21,613 nucleotides of DNA from DASQQQ01 sp036390995 (lineage in GTDB: Bacteria > Actinomycetota > UBA4738 > HRBIN12). Position numbers and translations under genes: made by a program. Shown here one piece after another: positions 1 through 8,949 of this stretch (the first letter of the stretch is position 1; each line of letters starts with the position of its first letter). A model generated the notes under the pieces. It was not told the origin of the DNA. It did not search any database and saw only the letters and a list, made by a program, of their open reading frames with translations. The DNA lies in the NCBI GenBank assembly GCA_036390995.1, contig DASWAT010000175.1, forward strand, positions 1 through 21,613, written 5' to 3'.

Positions 1-197
1 TCGGGTGGAAGCTCCTGATCCCGGTGGGGCTGGTGTGGATCCTGGCCACCGGTGCGGTGGTCGTCCTCCCCGACGTCTACGGCAGGCGTGCGGTGCTGAT
101 CGGTGCGGCCGTGGCGGTCGGAGCGGTGCTTGTCCTCACCCTCGTGTGGCCGCTCGTGGCTCCCCGGCAGCGCACGTTGGAGGAGCTGCGTCCGTGA
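1..197 (+). CDS. nuoH: NADH-quinone oxidoreductase subunit H, C-terminal end (partial)
   Basis: Only the last 64 codons are visible; the reading frame begins at base 3 and ends with TGA at 195-197. The peptide opens with GWKLLIPVGLVWILA, which matches the last membrane segment of NuoH (a Trp-Lys-x-Leu-x-Pro motif followed by a hydrophobic helix). A second hydrophobic stretch follows, then a short charged tail ending in LEELRP. NuoH is the membrane subunit that joins the proton-pumping arm of complex I to the quinone site. The stop overlaps the GTG of nuoI by two bases (GTGA), so the two genes are translationally coupled. The remainder lies left of the window. The call rests on a short fragment plus its position directly before nuoI. 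Confidence 0.85.
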   Translation, partial: GWKLLIPVGLVWILATGAVVVLPDVYGRRAVLIGAAVAVGAVLVLTLVWPLVAPRQRTLEELRP

Positions 198-700
198 GCG
201 AGCGCGAACACCGGGACGTGCAGCAGGCAGCGGGGAGGGGCGCCGTCGGCGCGATCGCGAAGGGCATGGGCACGGTCTTCCGGCAGATCTTCCGTCCCGA
301 CGTGACCGAGCAGTACCCGAAGCAGATCAACCCGCCCCCCGAGCGCTCGCACATCGGGCGGCACCGGCTGAACCGGCACGAGAACGGGCTGGAGAAGTGC
401 ATCGGCTGCGAGCTGTGCGCGTACGCATGCCCGGCCGACGCCATCTGGGTGGAGGGCGCCGAGAACGACCCCGAGCACCCAACCTCGCCCGGGGAGCGGT
501 TCGCGAAGGACTATCAGATCAACTACCTGCGCTGCATCATGTGCGGGCTCTGCGTCGAAGCGTGTCCGACCCGGGCCCTGACCCTCACCAGCTTCTACGA
601 GATGTCGTACACATCCCGGGAGGACGCGATCCTCACGAAGGACCAGCTCCTCGAGCCGCCGCCGCCGCTCGGCACGTCGCCGGGGACGGAGGAGGGGTAG
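194..700 (+). CDS. nuoI: NADH-quinone oxidoreductase subunit I (set 1)
   Basis: This 168-residue protein is the ferredoxin-like subunit of complex I. It carries the two 4Fe-4S clusters (N6a and N6b) that pass electrons from the NADH module toward the N2 cluster. Two CxxCxxCxxxCP motifs are visible: Cys69, 72, 75, 79 (CIGCELCAYACP) and Cys114, 117, 120, 124 (CIMCGLCVEACP). The N-terminal stretch up to about residue 45 has the usual amphipathic helix and the YP motif. I chose the GTG at 194 because it overlaps the nuoH stop and gives the normal family length; the open frame runs upstream to base 5 but is out of frame with real NuoH there. The C-terminus is short and Pro/Gly-rich, in contrast to the long tail of the second NuoI in this window. 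Confidence 0.96.
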   Translation: MSEREHRDVQQAAGRGAVGAIAKGMGTVFRQIFRPDVTEQYPKQINPPPERSHIGRHRLNRHENGLEKCIGCELCAYACPADAIWVEGAENDPEHPTSPGERFAKDYQINYLRCIMCGLCVEACPTRALTLTSFYEMSYTSREDAILTKDQLLEPPPPLGTSPGTEEG

Positions 701-728
701 CGTGGGTCCGCGCGAGGAGGAGCGTTAG

Positions 729-1324
<596 letters not shown>

Positions 1325-1328
<4 letters not shown>

Positions 1329-1630
1329 ACACGCCGATCGCCTACTTCCTGGTGGTCTCGGCCGCCCTGTTCACGATCGGCACGGTCGGCGTGCTCGTCC
1401 GCAAGAACGCCTTGGTCATCTTCATGTCGGTCGAGCTGCAGCTGAACGCGGTGAACCTGGCGCTCGTGGCGTTCAGCCGGATGCACGGGAACCTCACCGG
1501 CCAGGTGCTGGCGTTCTTCTCGATGGTGGTCGCCGCGGCCGAGGTCGTGGTGGGCCTTGCCATCATCGTCGCGATCTACCGTCGACGGGCCAGCGCGAAC
1601 GTGGACGACGTCAACCTCCTGAAGTGGTGA
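1325..1630 (+). CDS. nuoK: NADH-quinone oxidoreductase subunit K (set 1)
   Basis: This 101-residue protein has three membrane helices and the normal NuoK length. The two membrane-buried glutamates required for coupling in the family are present: Glu37 in MSVELQLNAVN and Glu73 in AAAEVVVGLAI. The start GTG overlaps the nuoJ stop (GTGA), and nuoL begins five bases after this stop. The C-terminus VNLLKW is identical in the second NuoK of the window, which fits the common actinobacterial form of this subunit. Confidence 0.96.
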
Positions 1631-1634
1631 GCGG

Positions 1635-3512
1635 ATGCTGAAGTGGGTCTGGTTGGTGCCGGTCCTGTCCCTCGCGGGGGCCGCGATCAACCTGTTCGCG
1701 GGCAAGAAGCTCGGCCGGCGGGCCGGCTGGCTGGCCTCGGCCCTCATGGTGGCCGCGTTCGGGATCGCCTTGACCGTCTTGAACGACCTGGCGAAGCTCC
1801 CCGGCAACGAGCGGACGTTCATCCTGCACCTGTACGACTGGGTCACGGTGGGGAGCTTCCGGGTGGCCGTGGACCTGCGCGTGGACCCCCTTTCGGTCAC
1901 GATGATGCTCGTCGTCACCGGGGTCGGTGCGCTGATCCACGTCTACTCGATCGGCTACATGGAGCACGATCCGCGCCGGGGCCGGTTCTTCGCCTTCATG
2001 AACCTGTTCGCGTTCTTCATGCTCATGCTGGTCCTGGCGGAGAACTTCCTGATCCTCTACCTCGGCTGGGAGGGGGTCGGCCTCTGCTCGTACCTGCTGA
2101 TCGGGTTCTGGTTCGAGCGGACCATCGCCGCGAACGCGGCCAAGAAGGCGTTCGTCACGACACGGATCGGCGACACCTTCATGCTCATCGGCGTCGTTTT
2201 GGTGTTCCTCCGGCTGGGGTCGCTGGACTTCGCGAAGGTGCTGAGCCAGGGGGTCTCGTCCTCGCAGCCTTCCGGCGTCTTCACGGTCATCGCGCTGCTG
2301 CTGCTCGCCGGTGCGATCGGCAAGTCGGCCCAGGTGCCGCTGCACGTGTGGCTCCCGGACGCGATGGAGGGCCCCACGCCGGTCTCGGCGCTGATCCACG
2401 CCGCCACGATGGTCACCGCCGGCGTGTACCTGGTGGCCCGCACGCACGTCTTCTTCGAGATCAGCGGGGTGGCCCTCACGGTGGTGCTGATCGTGGGCCT
2501 CGTCACCGCGGTGTACGCGGCCACGGCCGCGCTCGGGCAGGACGACTTCAAGCGCGTCTTGGCGTACTCGACGATCAGCCAGCTCGGGTTCATGTTCTTC
2601 GCCCTCGGGCTGAAGGCGTACGCGGCGGCGATCTTCCTGCTGGTGACGCACTCGTTCTACAAGGCGCTGATGTTCCTGTCGGCCGGCTCCGTGATGCATG
2701 CTCTGGACGACGAGACCGACATGAAGAAGATGGGCGGGCTGATCCGCGTGATGCCGATCACGGGCACCGTGTTCTCGCTCGGCGCGCTGGCGCTCGCGGG
2801 CGTCCCGCCGCTGGCGGGCTTCTTCAGCAAGGACCAGGTGATCGCGGCGGCGAACCACGGCGGCGACCAGCTCGCGTGGGTCGTGGCGCTCGTCGCCGCG
2901 TTCTTCTCCGCCCTGTACATCATGCGGATGATCTTCCTGACGTTCGCCGGCCGGCCCCGGTGGCAGGGGCACCCCTACGAGTCGCCGCCGGTGATGCTCG
3001 TCCCGTTGATCCTGCTGGCGGTGGGCGCCGTCGCAGGAGGCCTGCTCGGCCTGTCCGCGGTGACCGGGAAGCTTCCCGCCTTCCTCGCTCCGGTGCTGGG
3101 CGAGGTGCATCAACCCACGCGAGGGATGTCCGAGACGGGCCTCAGCCTCATCTCGGTGATCGTGGCGCTGCTCGGCGTGGGTGGCGCCTGGCTCGTGTAC
3201 GGGTCCGGACGGATCGACTGGGTGGCGCTCCGGGTCCGATCGGCCGGGCTCCAACGGTTCCTGCAAGGCGGCTGGTACGTCGACGACGTCTACTCGACCG
3301 TCCTGGTCGCTCCCGGGAAGGCCGGATCGGCGGTCCTCGCCTACGTCTTCGACGCCGGGTTCATCGACGGCGCGGTGAACGCCGTCGGGCGGTTGTTCCG
3401 AGCGCTCGCGTCCGTGGGCCGCAGGGTGCAGACCGGGTTGGTCCGCAACTACGCGCTCGCGTTCCTGTTCGGCGTGGTCGCGATCTTCGTCTACGTGGGG
3501 TTCCGGCTCTGA
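1635..3512 (+). CDS. nuoL: NADH-quinone oxidoreductase subunit L (set 1)
   Basis: This 625-residue antiporter-like proton channel sits at the distal end of the complex I membrane arm. The core is intact: Glu146 in LGWEGVGLCSYLLIG, Lys230 in AIGKSAQVPLHVWLPDAMEG, and His255 in ALIHAATM. A C-terminal section after about residue 520 contains the charged stretch expected for the lateral helix and ends in a final membrane segment. The ATG at 1635 follows the nuoK stop closely and has only a weak ribosome-binding site, so translation is probably coupled. The TGA stop overlaps the ATG of nuoM (TGATG). Confidence 0.97.
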   Translation: MLKWVWLVPVLSLAGAAINLFAGKKLGRRAGWLASALMVAAFGIALTVLNDLAKLPGNERTFILHLYDWVTVGSFRVAVDLRVDPLSVTMMLVVTGVGALIHVYSIGYMEHDPRRGRFFAFMNLFAFFMLMLVLAENFLILYLGWEGVGLCSYLLIGFWFERTIAANAAKKAFVTTRIGDTFMLIGVVLVFLRLGSLDFAKVLSQGVSSSQPSGVFTVIALLLLAGAIGKSAQVPLHVWLPDAMEGPTPVSALIHAATMVTAGVYLVARTHVFFEISGVALTVVLIVGLVTAVYAATAALGQDDFKRVLAYSTISQLGFMFFALGLKAYAAAIFLLVTHSFYKALMFLSAGSVMHALDDETDMKKMGGLIRVMPITGTVFSLGALALAGVPPLAGFFSKDQVIAAANHGGDQLAWVVALVAAFFSALYIMRMIFLTFAGRPRWQGHPYESPPVMLVPLILLAVGAVAGGLLGLSAVTGKLPAFLAPVLGEVHQPTRGMSETGLSLISVIVALLGVGGAWLVYGSGRIDWVALRVRSAGLQRFLQGGWYVDDVYSTVLVAPGKAGSAVLAYVFDAGFIDGAVNAVGRLFRALASVGRRVQTGLVRNYALAFLFGVVAIFVYVGFRL

Positions 3513-5038
3513 TGAAGTGGCTCACGCTCACCACGTTCCTGCCGCTCGCCGGCGTCGTCATCCTGCTGCCCTGGCGAGGGGTCCGCGACGATGTCGCTCG
3601 CGTCGTCGCGATGGTCGTCTCGGTGGCCACCTTCGTCGTGTCGCTGGTCATCCTGGGCCGTTTCGACGGGTCCGCGACCGGGTTCCAGCTCGTGGAGCAG
3701 GCCACGTGGGTCCGCTCGCCGCACCTCCAGTACCTGATGGGGGTGGACGGCATCAGCCTGTTCATGGTGCTGCTCACCACGTTCCTCATGCCGGTCGCGA
3801 TCCTGGCCTCGTGGCCGGTGGAGAAGAACGTGCGCTTCTACATGGCCTCGTTCCTGTTCCTCGAGACCGGGATGATCGGTTCGTTCCTGGCGCTTGATCT
3901 GCTGCTGTTCTTCCTGTTCTTCGAGGCGATCCTGTTCCCCATGTATCTGATCATCGGCGTGTGGGGCGGGGAGCGGCGGGTGTACTCGGCCGTGAAGTTC
4001 TTCCTGTACACGATGTTCGGCTCGGCGTTCCTGCTGGTGGCGATCCTGTTCCTGTACGCGAAGTCCGGCTCGCTGCCCGGCGGGCCCACGTTCGACCTGC
4101 GCCAGCTCGTGCACCTCGGACTGTCCACCGCGGCGGCCAGATGGCTGTTCCTCGCGTTCCTGGTGGCATTCGCCGTGAAGGTGCCGCTGTTCCCGTTGCA
4201 CACGTGGCTGCCCGACGCCCACACCGAGGCTCCGACGGCCGGGTCGGTGATCCTAGCCGCCATCCTCCTGAAGGTCGGCGCGTACGGTCTGATCCGCTTC
4301 AACCTGGCGCTGTTCCCGAGCGGCGTGGAGTACTTCCGAACCTTCGTCCAGGTGCTCGCCGTGATCGGGATCGTCTACGGCGCGGTCGTGGCCCTCATCC
4401 AGACCGACGTCAAGCGACTCGTGGCGTACTCCTCCGTGTCGCACCTTGGGTTCGTGGTGCTGGGGACGTTCGCCCTCACGCAGCAGGGCATGACCGGGGG
4501 CGTCATGCAGATGATCAACCACGGGCTGTCGACCGGTGCGCTGTTCCTGCTCGTGGGCATGGTCTACGACCGGCTCCACACGCGCGACCTCTTCGAGATG
4601 GGAGGTCTGGCGAAGGGGATGCCGTGGCTGATGGGCGCGTTCCTCTTCGTCGCGCTGTCGTCGCTCGGCTTGCCCGGCCTGAACAACTTCGTCGGGGAGT
4701 TCCTCGTGATCCTCGGGACCTTCGCCACGAACCGTGCGCTCGGGGCGATCGCGGCGACCGGGGTGGTGCTGGCGGCGATCTACCTCCTGTGGAGCTACCA
4801 GCGGATGGCGCACGGCACCGTCCCCGAGAAGCACGCGAACCATCCCGACCTGACGGTCCGGGAATCCGCGGTGCTGGCGCCCGTGCTGGCGCTGATCCTG
4901 GTGATCGGCGTCTACCCGAAGCTCCTGCTGGACCGGATCAACCCCACCGCTACCAGGGTGGTGAACCAGGTCGTGCAGAGCCAGACGGCCGGGACCGGCC
5001 CGGCCTCCGGGACGCAGGCGGCGGGGGAGGGCTCCTAG
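3512..5038 (+). CDS. nuoM: NADH-quinone oxidoreductase subunit M (set 1)
   Basis: This 508-residue polytopic membrane protein is the second antiporter-like proton channel of complex I. Diagnostic features are Glu138 (FLFFEAILFPMYLIIG), Lys223 (AVKVPLFPLHTWLPDAHTEA) and Lys254 (ILLKVGAYGLIRF). The ATG at 3512 overlaps the nuoL stop; the frame is open far upstream, but that part is antisense-like noise in another frame of nuoL. After the last helix there is a tail of about 30 residues rich in Thr, Gly and Ala. nuoN begins on the base after the TAG stop. Confidence 0.97.
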   Translation: MKWLTLTTFLPLAGVVILLPWRGVRDDVARVVAMVVSVATFVVSLVILGRFDGSATGFQLVEQATWVRSPHLQYLMGVDGISLFMVLLTTFLMPVAILASWPVEKNVRFYMASFLFLETGMIGSFLALDLLLFFLFFEAILFPMYLIIGVWGGERRVYSAVKFFLYTMFGSAFLLVAILFLYAKSGSLPGGPTFDLRQLVHLGLSTAAARWLFLAFLVAFAVKVPLFPLHTWLPDAHTEAPTAGSVILAAILLKVGAYGLIRFNLALFPSGVEYFRTFVQVLAVIGIVYGAVVALIQTDVKRLVAYSSVSHLGFVVLGTFALTQQGMTGGVMQMINHGLSTGALFLLVGMVYDRLHTRDLFEMGGLAKGMPWLMGAFLFVALSSLGLPGLNNFVGEFLVILGTFATNRALGAIAATGVVLAAIYLLWSYQRMAHGTVPEKHANHPDLTVRESAVLAPVLALILVIGVYPKLLLDRINPTATRVVNQVVQSQTAGTGPASGTQAAGEGS

Positions 5039-6499
5039 GTGCTCGCGCAGGCGCTGTCGACCCCTCGGCTCGACCTCGGCCCGGTTGCCCCCGAGCTCGT
5101 GCTGGTCGGCTCCGGCATCGTCGTCCTGCTCGCGGGAGCCTTCTTCCGCCGAGTGGAGCACACCGCGCTGCTCATGATCTCGCTGGCAGGGCTGGCCGGA
5201 GCGGCAGCGGTGTCCCTGCTCCTGTGGGACTGGACCGGGCCGCTCACCGTGCTCGGAGGCGCGGTGGCCGCCGACCGGTTCGCTGTCGCGGCGCGGCTGA
5301 TCCTGCTCGGTACCGCGGCCATGGGCTTGCTGTACGGGTACCACTACTTCCAGCGGTCGGGGGAGGAACGATCCGAGTTCTACGCGCTCGTGCTGTTCGC
5401 GACCTCCGGCATGACGCTCATCACGGCCGCCGCCGATCTCATCGTGGTGTTCCTGGCGCTGGAGATCCTCTCGCTCTCCCTGTACGTGTTGACCGGGCTC
5501 TCGGTGCGCCTCGCAGCCTCCGAGGGGTCGATGAAGTACTTCCTCCTGGGAGCGTTCTCCTCGGCGTTCTTCCTGTACGGCGTGGCGATGGCCTACGGGG
5601 CCACCGGGTCCACCCATCTCGGGGACGTCTCGAGGGCATTGTCGGGGCAGATCGGGAACCAAGGGCTGGCGCTCGCGGCGGTGGCCCTGCTGGCGGTGGG
5701 GTTCGGGTTCAAGGTGGCAGCGGTGCCGTTCCACATGTGGACCCCCGACGTCTACCAGGGGGCTCCGACCCCGGTGACGGCGTTCATGTCGGCGGGCACG
5801 AAGGTCGCGGCCTTCGCCGCGTTCATCCGGGTGTTCAACGTGTCGTTCCAGCCCCTCACGTGGGACTGGACGCCCATCGTGTGGACGGTGGCGGCCGTGA
5901 CGGTCGTGGTGGGGAGCGTGCTCGCGATCGCGCAGACCGACGTGAAACGCATGCTGGCCTACTCGAGCATCGCGCACGCGGGATTCGTGCTGATCGGGCT
6001 CACCGCGGCGAACCAGGACGGGATCTCGGCCGCCCTCTTCTACATGGTCGCGTACGCGGCGGTGATCCTCGGCGCGTTCGGCGTGGTGATGGTGGTCTCG
6101 AGCCGGGGGGAGGAGCGGACCTCGCTCTCCTCCTACGCCGGGCTCTACCGGCGGAGCCCCCTCCTGGCCGGTTTGCTCACCCTATTCCTGCTGTCGATGG
6201 CCGGGATCCCGCCGACGGCCGGTTTCATCGCGAAGGTGGAGGTCTTCCGGGCCGCCGTGGGCGCCGGGCACTGGGAGCTCGCGCTGGTCGGGGTCTTGGC
6301 CAGCGTGGTGGCGGCCTTCTTCTACATCCGCGTGATGGTCCTCATGTACATGCAGGATCCCCAGGACGAGGGGGAGCCCGACGACTCGCTCGTCCCGAGG
6401 GTGATCCTGGCGGTTCCGGCGGCCCTCACCGTGCTGCTCGGCATCTTCCCCGGCCTGGTCCTTGGGCTCCTGGAGAAGGCATCGGTCCTGCGATGGTGA
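5039..6499 (+). CDS. nuoN: NADH-quinone oxidoreductase subunit N (set 1)
   Basis: This 486-residue membrane protein is the third antiporter-like channel of complex I. It keeps Glu142 (LEILSLSLYVLTG), Lys225 (GFKVAAVPFHMWTPDVYQG) and Lys255 (SAGTKVAAF). The GTG start is immediately adjacent to the nuoM stop, with a purine-rich stretch (GGGGGAGGG) just upstream inside nuoM serving as the likely ribosome-binding site. It is the last gene of the first nuo set; the prenyl synthase starts 31 bases downstream. Confidence 0.96.
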   Translation: MLAQALSTPRLDLGPVAPELVLVGSGIVVLLAGAFFRRVEHTALLMISLAGLAGAAAVSLLLWDWTGPLTVLGGAVAADRFAVAARLILLGTAAMGLLYGYHYFQRSGEERSEFYALVLFATSGMTLITAAADLIVVFLALEILSLSLYVLTGLSVRLAASEGSMKYFLLGAFSSAFFLYGVAMAYGATGSTHLGDVSRALSGQIGNQGLALAAVALLAVGFGFKVAAVPFHMWTPDVYQGAPTPVTAFMSAGTKVAAFAAFIRVFNVSFQPLTWDWTPIVWTVAAVTVVVGSVLAIAQTDVKRMLAYSSIAHAGFVLIGLTAANQDGISAALFYMVAYAAVILGAFGVVMVVSSRGEERTSLSSYAGLYRRSPLLAGLLTLFLLSMAGIPPTAGFIAKVEVFRAAVGAGHWELALVGVLASVVAAFFYIRVMVLMYMQDPQDEGEPDDSLVPRVILAVPAALTVLLGIFPGLVLGLLEKASVLRW

Positions 6500-6517
6500 T
6501 GCCCAGCCCTCTTCGGA

Positions 6518-6523
6518 TAGGGT
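6518..6523 (+). promoter_or_regulatory. Candidate -10 box for a leaderless prenyl synthase transcript
   Basis: TAGGGT fits the TANNNT -10 pattern and lies seven bases before the GTG at 6531. That places the transcription start at or next to the start codon, the layout of leaderless genes common in actinobacteria. I see no convincing -35 and no Shine-Dalgarno sequence. Read-through from nuoN is also likely. Confidence 0.4.
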
Positions 6524-6530
6524 CGAGCCC

Positions 6531-7538
6531 GTGAGCCGCCGCGTGATCCCCGGGCTGGAAGCACCCGATCCCGTCCTCGAGCGCGAGGTCCGAGGCCGTC
6601 TGGACGAGGTCGAGGCCGCCCTCGAGAAGGCCGTCCGGGCCGACTCCGATCTGCTTGCCGAGACCTCCTCCTACCTGCTGTCGGCCGGCGGGAAGCGGTT
6701 CCGGCCGATGCTGGTGCTGCTGTCGGGCTACTTCGGCGACCCGGCCGACCCGCGGCTGGTGGCAGGCTCCGTGGCGATCGAACTGGTGCATCTGGCCACG
6801 CTCTACCACGACGACGTGATCGACGAGGCCGACTCGCGCCGCGGGATCCCCTCGGTGAACGCGCGGTGGGACAACACGGTGGCCATCCTGACCGGCGACT
6901 ACCTGTTCGCACGGGCCTCGGAGATCTCGACGGAGCTCGGAACCGCGGTGATCGGCCTGCTCGCTCGGACCATCGCGACCCTGTGCGACGGTCAGATCCG
7001 GGAGGTCGAGGTGGCCGGCCGGCTCGATCAGCGCGAGGGCGGATACATGGAGATCATCCGCCGCAAGACCGGCGCCTTGATCGCGACCTCCTGCCGGCTC
7101 GGCGGCATGCTCTCGGATGCCCCGGTCGAGCACCTGGACGTTCTCGAGGAGTTCGGGGAGGCGCTCGGCATGGCCTTCCAGCTGTCGGACGACATCATGG
7201 ACGTGGTCGCCTCCCAGCGCGAGCTCGGCAAGGCCCCGGGCGTGGACCTGAAGGAGGGCGTCTACACCCTGCCGGTCCTGCATGCGCTCACCGGAGGGGC
7301 CAGGGGGCAGGAGCTGGCCGCGCTGCTTGCCGAGGGCCCTCCGGAGGCCGAGCGGCTGGATCGGGCCCTGGAGATCGTCCGGGCTCCCGAGAGCCTCGAC
7401 CACGCTCGACGGGCCGTCGCGGACGAGGTCGGACGCGCCACCAGTCTCGCGGCGCGCCTGCCGTCGGGCCCGGCCCGCTCGGCGTTGATGACCCTGGCGG
7501 AGTACCTGGCGGCCCGGTGTGGGGCGAGACAAGCGTGA
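6531..7538 (+). CDS. Long-chain polyprenyl diphosphate synthase
   Basis: This 335-residue trans-prenyltransferase condenses isopentenyl diphosphate onto an allylic primer. Visible landmarks are GGKRFRP (53-59), the first Asp-rich motif at Asp94, Asp95 and Asp98 (HDDVID), and the second at Asp220, Asp221 and Asp224 (SDDIMD). There are no bulky aromatic residues just before the first Asp-rich motif, which suggests a long product such as an octa- or nonaprenyl chain. Next to two nuo sets, the obvious inference is the menaquinone side chain; mycobacterial GrcC and other IspB/HepT-type enzymes are the relatives I have in mind. The GTG at 6531 gives a normal N-terminus; an upstream in-frame ATG at 6462 would run back into nuoN. 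Confidence 0.92.
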   Translation: MSRRVIPGLEAPDPVLEREVRGRLDEVEAALEKAVRADSDLLAETSSYLLSAGGKRFRPMLVLLSGYFGDPADPRLVAGSVAIELVHLATLYHDDVIDEADSRRGIPSVNARWDNTVAILTGDYLFARASEISTELGTAVIGLLARTIATLCDGQIREVEVAGRLDQREGGYMEIIRRKTGALIATSCRLGGMLSDAPVEHLDVLEEFGEALGMAFQLSDDIMDVVASQRELGKAPGVDLKEGVYTLPVLHALTGGARGQELAALLAEGPPEAERLDRALEIVRAPESLDHARRAVADEVGRATSLAARLPSGPARSALMTLAEYLAARCGARQA

Positions 7539-7556
7539 GGGTCGCCTTGCTAGAAT
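7526..7556 (+). promoter_or_regulatory. Candidate promoter of the second nuo cluster
   Basis: TAGAAT at 7551-7556 is preceded by TGC, giving an extended -10 element, and GAGACA at 7526-7531 is a 4-of-6 match to the -35 consensus with a 19-base spacer. The predicted start near 7563 would leave a 22-base leader before the nuoA GTG. The element lies just after the prenyl synthase stop, where the second nuo cluster begins. This is a pattern match only. Confidence 0.45.
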
Positions 7557-7584
7557 CCCCGAGCTTGAGAAAGCGTTCACAAGC

Positions 7585-7953
7585 GTGGCAGAGACCTACT
7601 ACCAGTCCTACGGGGTCGTCCTCGCGGTCCTGATCGCCGGCGCCGGTTTGGTCGCCGTTGCGTTCGGAGCCGCGCGACTGTTGGCACCCCGGCGGCCGCT
7701 TCCGGCGAAGCTGACCACCTACGAGTGCGGGATCGATCCGGTCGGCGAGGGCTGGGCGCAGAGCCAGGTCCGCTACTACATCTACGGGTTCCTGTTCGTC
7801 ATCTTCGACGTCGAGAGCGTGTTCCTGTTCCCGTGGGCCCGCGTCTTCGAGGGTCTCGGCTACCAGGCCGTGGTGGAGATGGCGATCTTCATCGGGATCC
7901 TCGCCGTGGGCCTGCTGTACGCCTGGAGGAAGGGGGTGCTCCGGTGGGTCTGA
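7585..7953 (+). CDS. nuoA: NADH-quinone oxidoreductase subunit A (set 2)
   Basis: This 122-residue subunit has three membrane helices. The family signature is clear: TTYECGIDPVGEG with Cys48 in the loop between helices 1 and 2, then YGFLFVIFDVESVFLFPWA with Asp75 and Glu77 in helix 2. That loop lies close to the quinone cavity formed by NuoB, NuoD and NuoH. I prefer the GTG at 7585 because MAETYYQSYG leads directly into helix 1; an in-frame start at 7519 would overlap the prenyl synthase and add charged residues the family lacks. No strong ribosome-binding site is visible. It is the first gene of the second nuo cluster and overlaps nuoB by ten bases. Confidence 0.94.
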   Translation: MAETYYQSYGVVLAVLIAGAGLVAVAFGAARLLAPRRPLPAKLTTYECGIDPVGEGWAQSQVRYYIYGFLFVIFDVESVFLFPWARVFEGLGYQAVVEMAIFIGILAVGLLYAWRKGVLRWV

Positions 7954-8456
7954 TCGAGCGCACGCCGCTGCCGAACGTCCAGCCGGTGAAGTTCCTCCTG
8001 AACTGGGGCCGGCGCTACTCGCTCTGGGTGATGAACTTCGGTCTGGCGTGCTGCGCGATCGAGTTCATCGCGGCCTCAACCTCCAAGCACGACTTCATCC
8101 GGTTCGGCGTGATCCCGTTCGCCCACGGCCCTCGGCAGGCGGACCTGCTCGTGGTGGCGGGCACTCTCACGGACAAGATGGCACCGGCGCTGAAGCGCGT
8201 GTACGACCAGATGCCCGAGCCGAAGTACGTGATCTCGTTCGGCTCGTGCTCGAACTGCGGCGGCCCGTACTGGGATTCCTACTCGGTCACGAAGGGCGTC
8301 GACCAGATCGTGCCGGTCGATGTGTACGTGCCGGGATGCCCCCCGCGCCCCGAGGCCCTGCTGCACGGCATCCTGAAGTTGCAGGAGAAGATCGGCGACG
8401 AGGACATCAGGGAGAAGTGGAGTGGCAAGCTCACGACGCCCGCTACCCTCTCCTGA
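7944..8456 (+). CDS. nuoB: NADH-quinone oxidoreductase subunit B (set 2)
   Basis: This 170-residue peripheral subunit holds the terminal 4Fe-4S cluster N2, the direct electron donor to quinone. The ligand set is complete: tandem Cys36-Cys37 (GLACCAIEF), Cys102 (GSCSNCGG) and Cys132 (VPGCPPRPEALL). An extra Cys105 sits where the family usually has a small residue. The GTG at 7944 is inside the end of nuoA and follows purine-rich sequence (GGAGGAAGGGGG, 7925-7936). The N-terminus is short compared with many NuoB proteins. In other complexes NuoB packs against NuoD to form the quinone cavity, yet no nuoD accompanies it here. It overlaps nuoC by 35 bases. Confidence 0.95.
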   Translation: MGLIERTPLPNVQPVKFLLNWGRRYSLWVMNFGLACCAIEFIAASTSKHDFIRFGVIPFAHGPRQADLLVVAGTLTDKMAPALKRVYDQMPEPKYVISFGSCSNCGGPYWDSYSVTKGVDQIVPVDVYVPGCPPRPEALLHGILKLQEKIGDEDIREKWSGKLTTPATLS

Positions 8457-8949
8457 GGTCGGGTCGCGACTGCGTGCGCAGTTCGGCGACGACGTGCTCG
8501 CCTTCGAGGATCAGCATGGCCACCCGGTCGTCACGGTCGTTCCCGCGCGGTACCGGGAGATGGCGACGTTCCTTCGCGACGAGCCCGAGTTCGCCTGCGA
8601 CTACTGTGACTTCTCGGGCGGGGTGGACTTCGGCGATCGGGGCTTCGAGGTCGTGACCCACCTGTTCTCCACCACGCATCACCACAACGTCCGCATGAAG
8701 GTCCCCCTTCCCAAGGACCATCCGGTCTGCCCCACCATCTCGGACATCTTCCCCACGGCGAACTGGCACGAACGGGAGATCATGGAGATGTTCGGGATCG
8801 AGTTCCCGCACCATCCGCAGCCGGTGAAGCTCCTGCTCCCGGAGCCGTTCGAGGGCCATCCGCTCCGCAAGGACTTCCCCCTGGCCACGCGGGAGGCCAA
8901 GCCCTGGCCGGGCGCGGTCGAGGGCGAGGAAGAGGAAGAAGAAGCGTGA
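8422..8949 (+). CDS. nuoC: NADH-quinone oxidoreductase subunit C, 30-kDa type (set 2)
   Basis: This 175-residue peripheral scaffold subunit is identified by its C-terminal signature: NWHEREIMEMFGIEF (about 114-128), then LLLPEPFEGHPLRKDFPL (about 137-154). It is a stand-alone NuoC, not a NuoCD fusion. The GTG at 8422 lies inside nuoB and has GGGAGAAG just upstream. Odd points are a CxxC pair (Cys59 and Cys62), a further Cys103, a run of three His at 86-88, and a C-terminal run of Glu (EGEEEEEEA). NuoC normally binds NuoD, but the next gene is nuoH, which overlaps this stop by four bases. Confidence 0.93.
   Translation: MASSRRPLPSPEVGSRLRAQFGDDVLAFEDQHGHPVVTVVPARYREMATFLRDEPEFACDYCDFSGGVDFGDRGFEVVTHLFSTTHHHNVRMKVPLPKDHPVCPTISDIFPTANWHEREIMEMFGIEFPHHPQPVKLLLPEPFEGHPLRKDFPLATREAKPWPGAVEGEEEEEEA

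Noticed and set aside
1611..3266. Very long open frame antisense to nuoL set 1 (and similar ones antisense to nuoM, nuoN and the second nuoL)
   Set aside because: These frames arise from the codon bias of GC-rich genes. Their translations are rich in Arg, Gly, His and Glu with no domain, and the sense genes are unmistakable.
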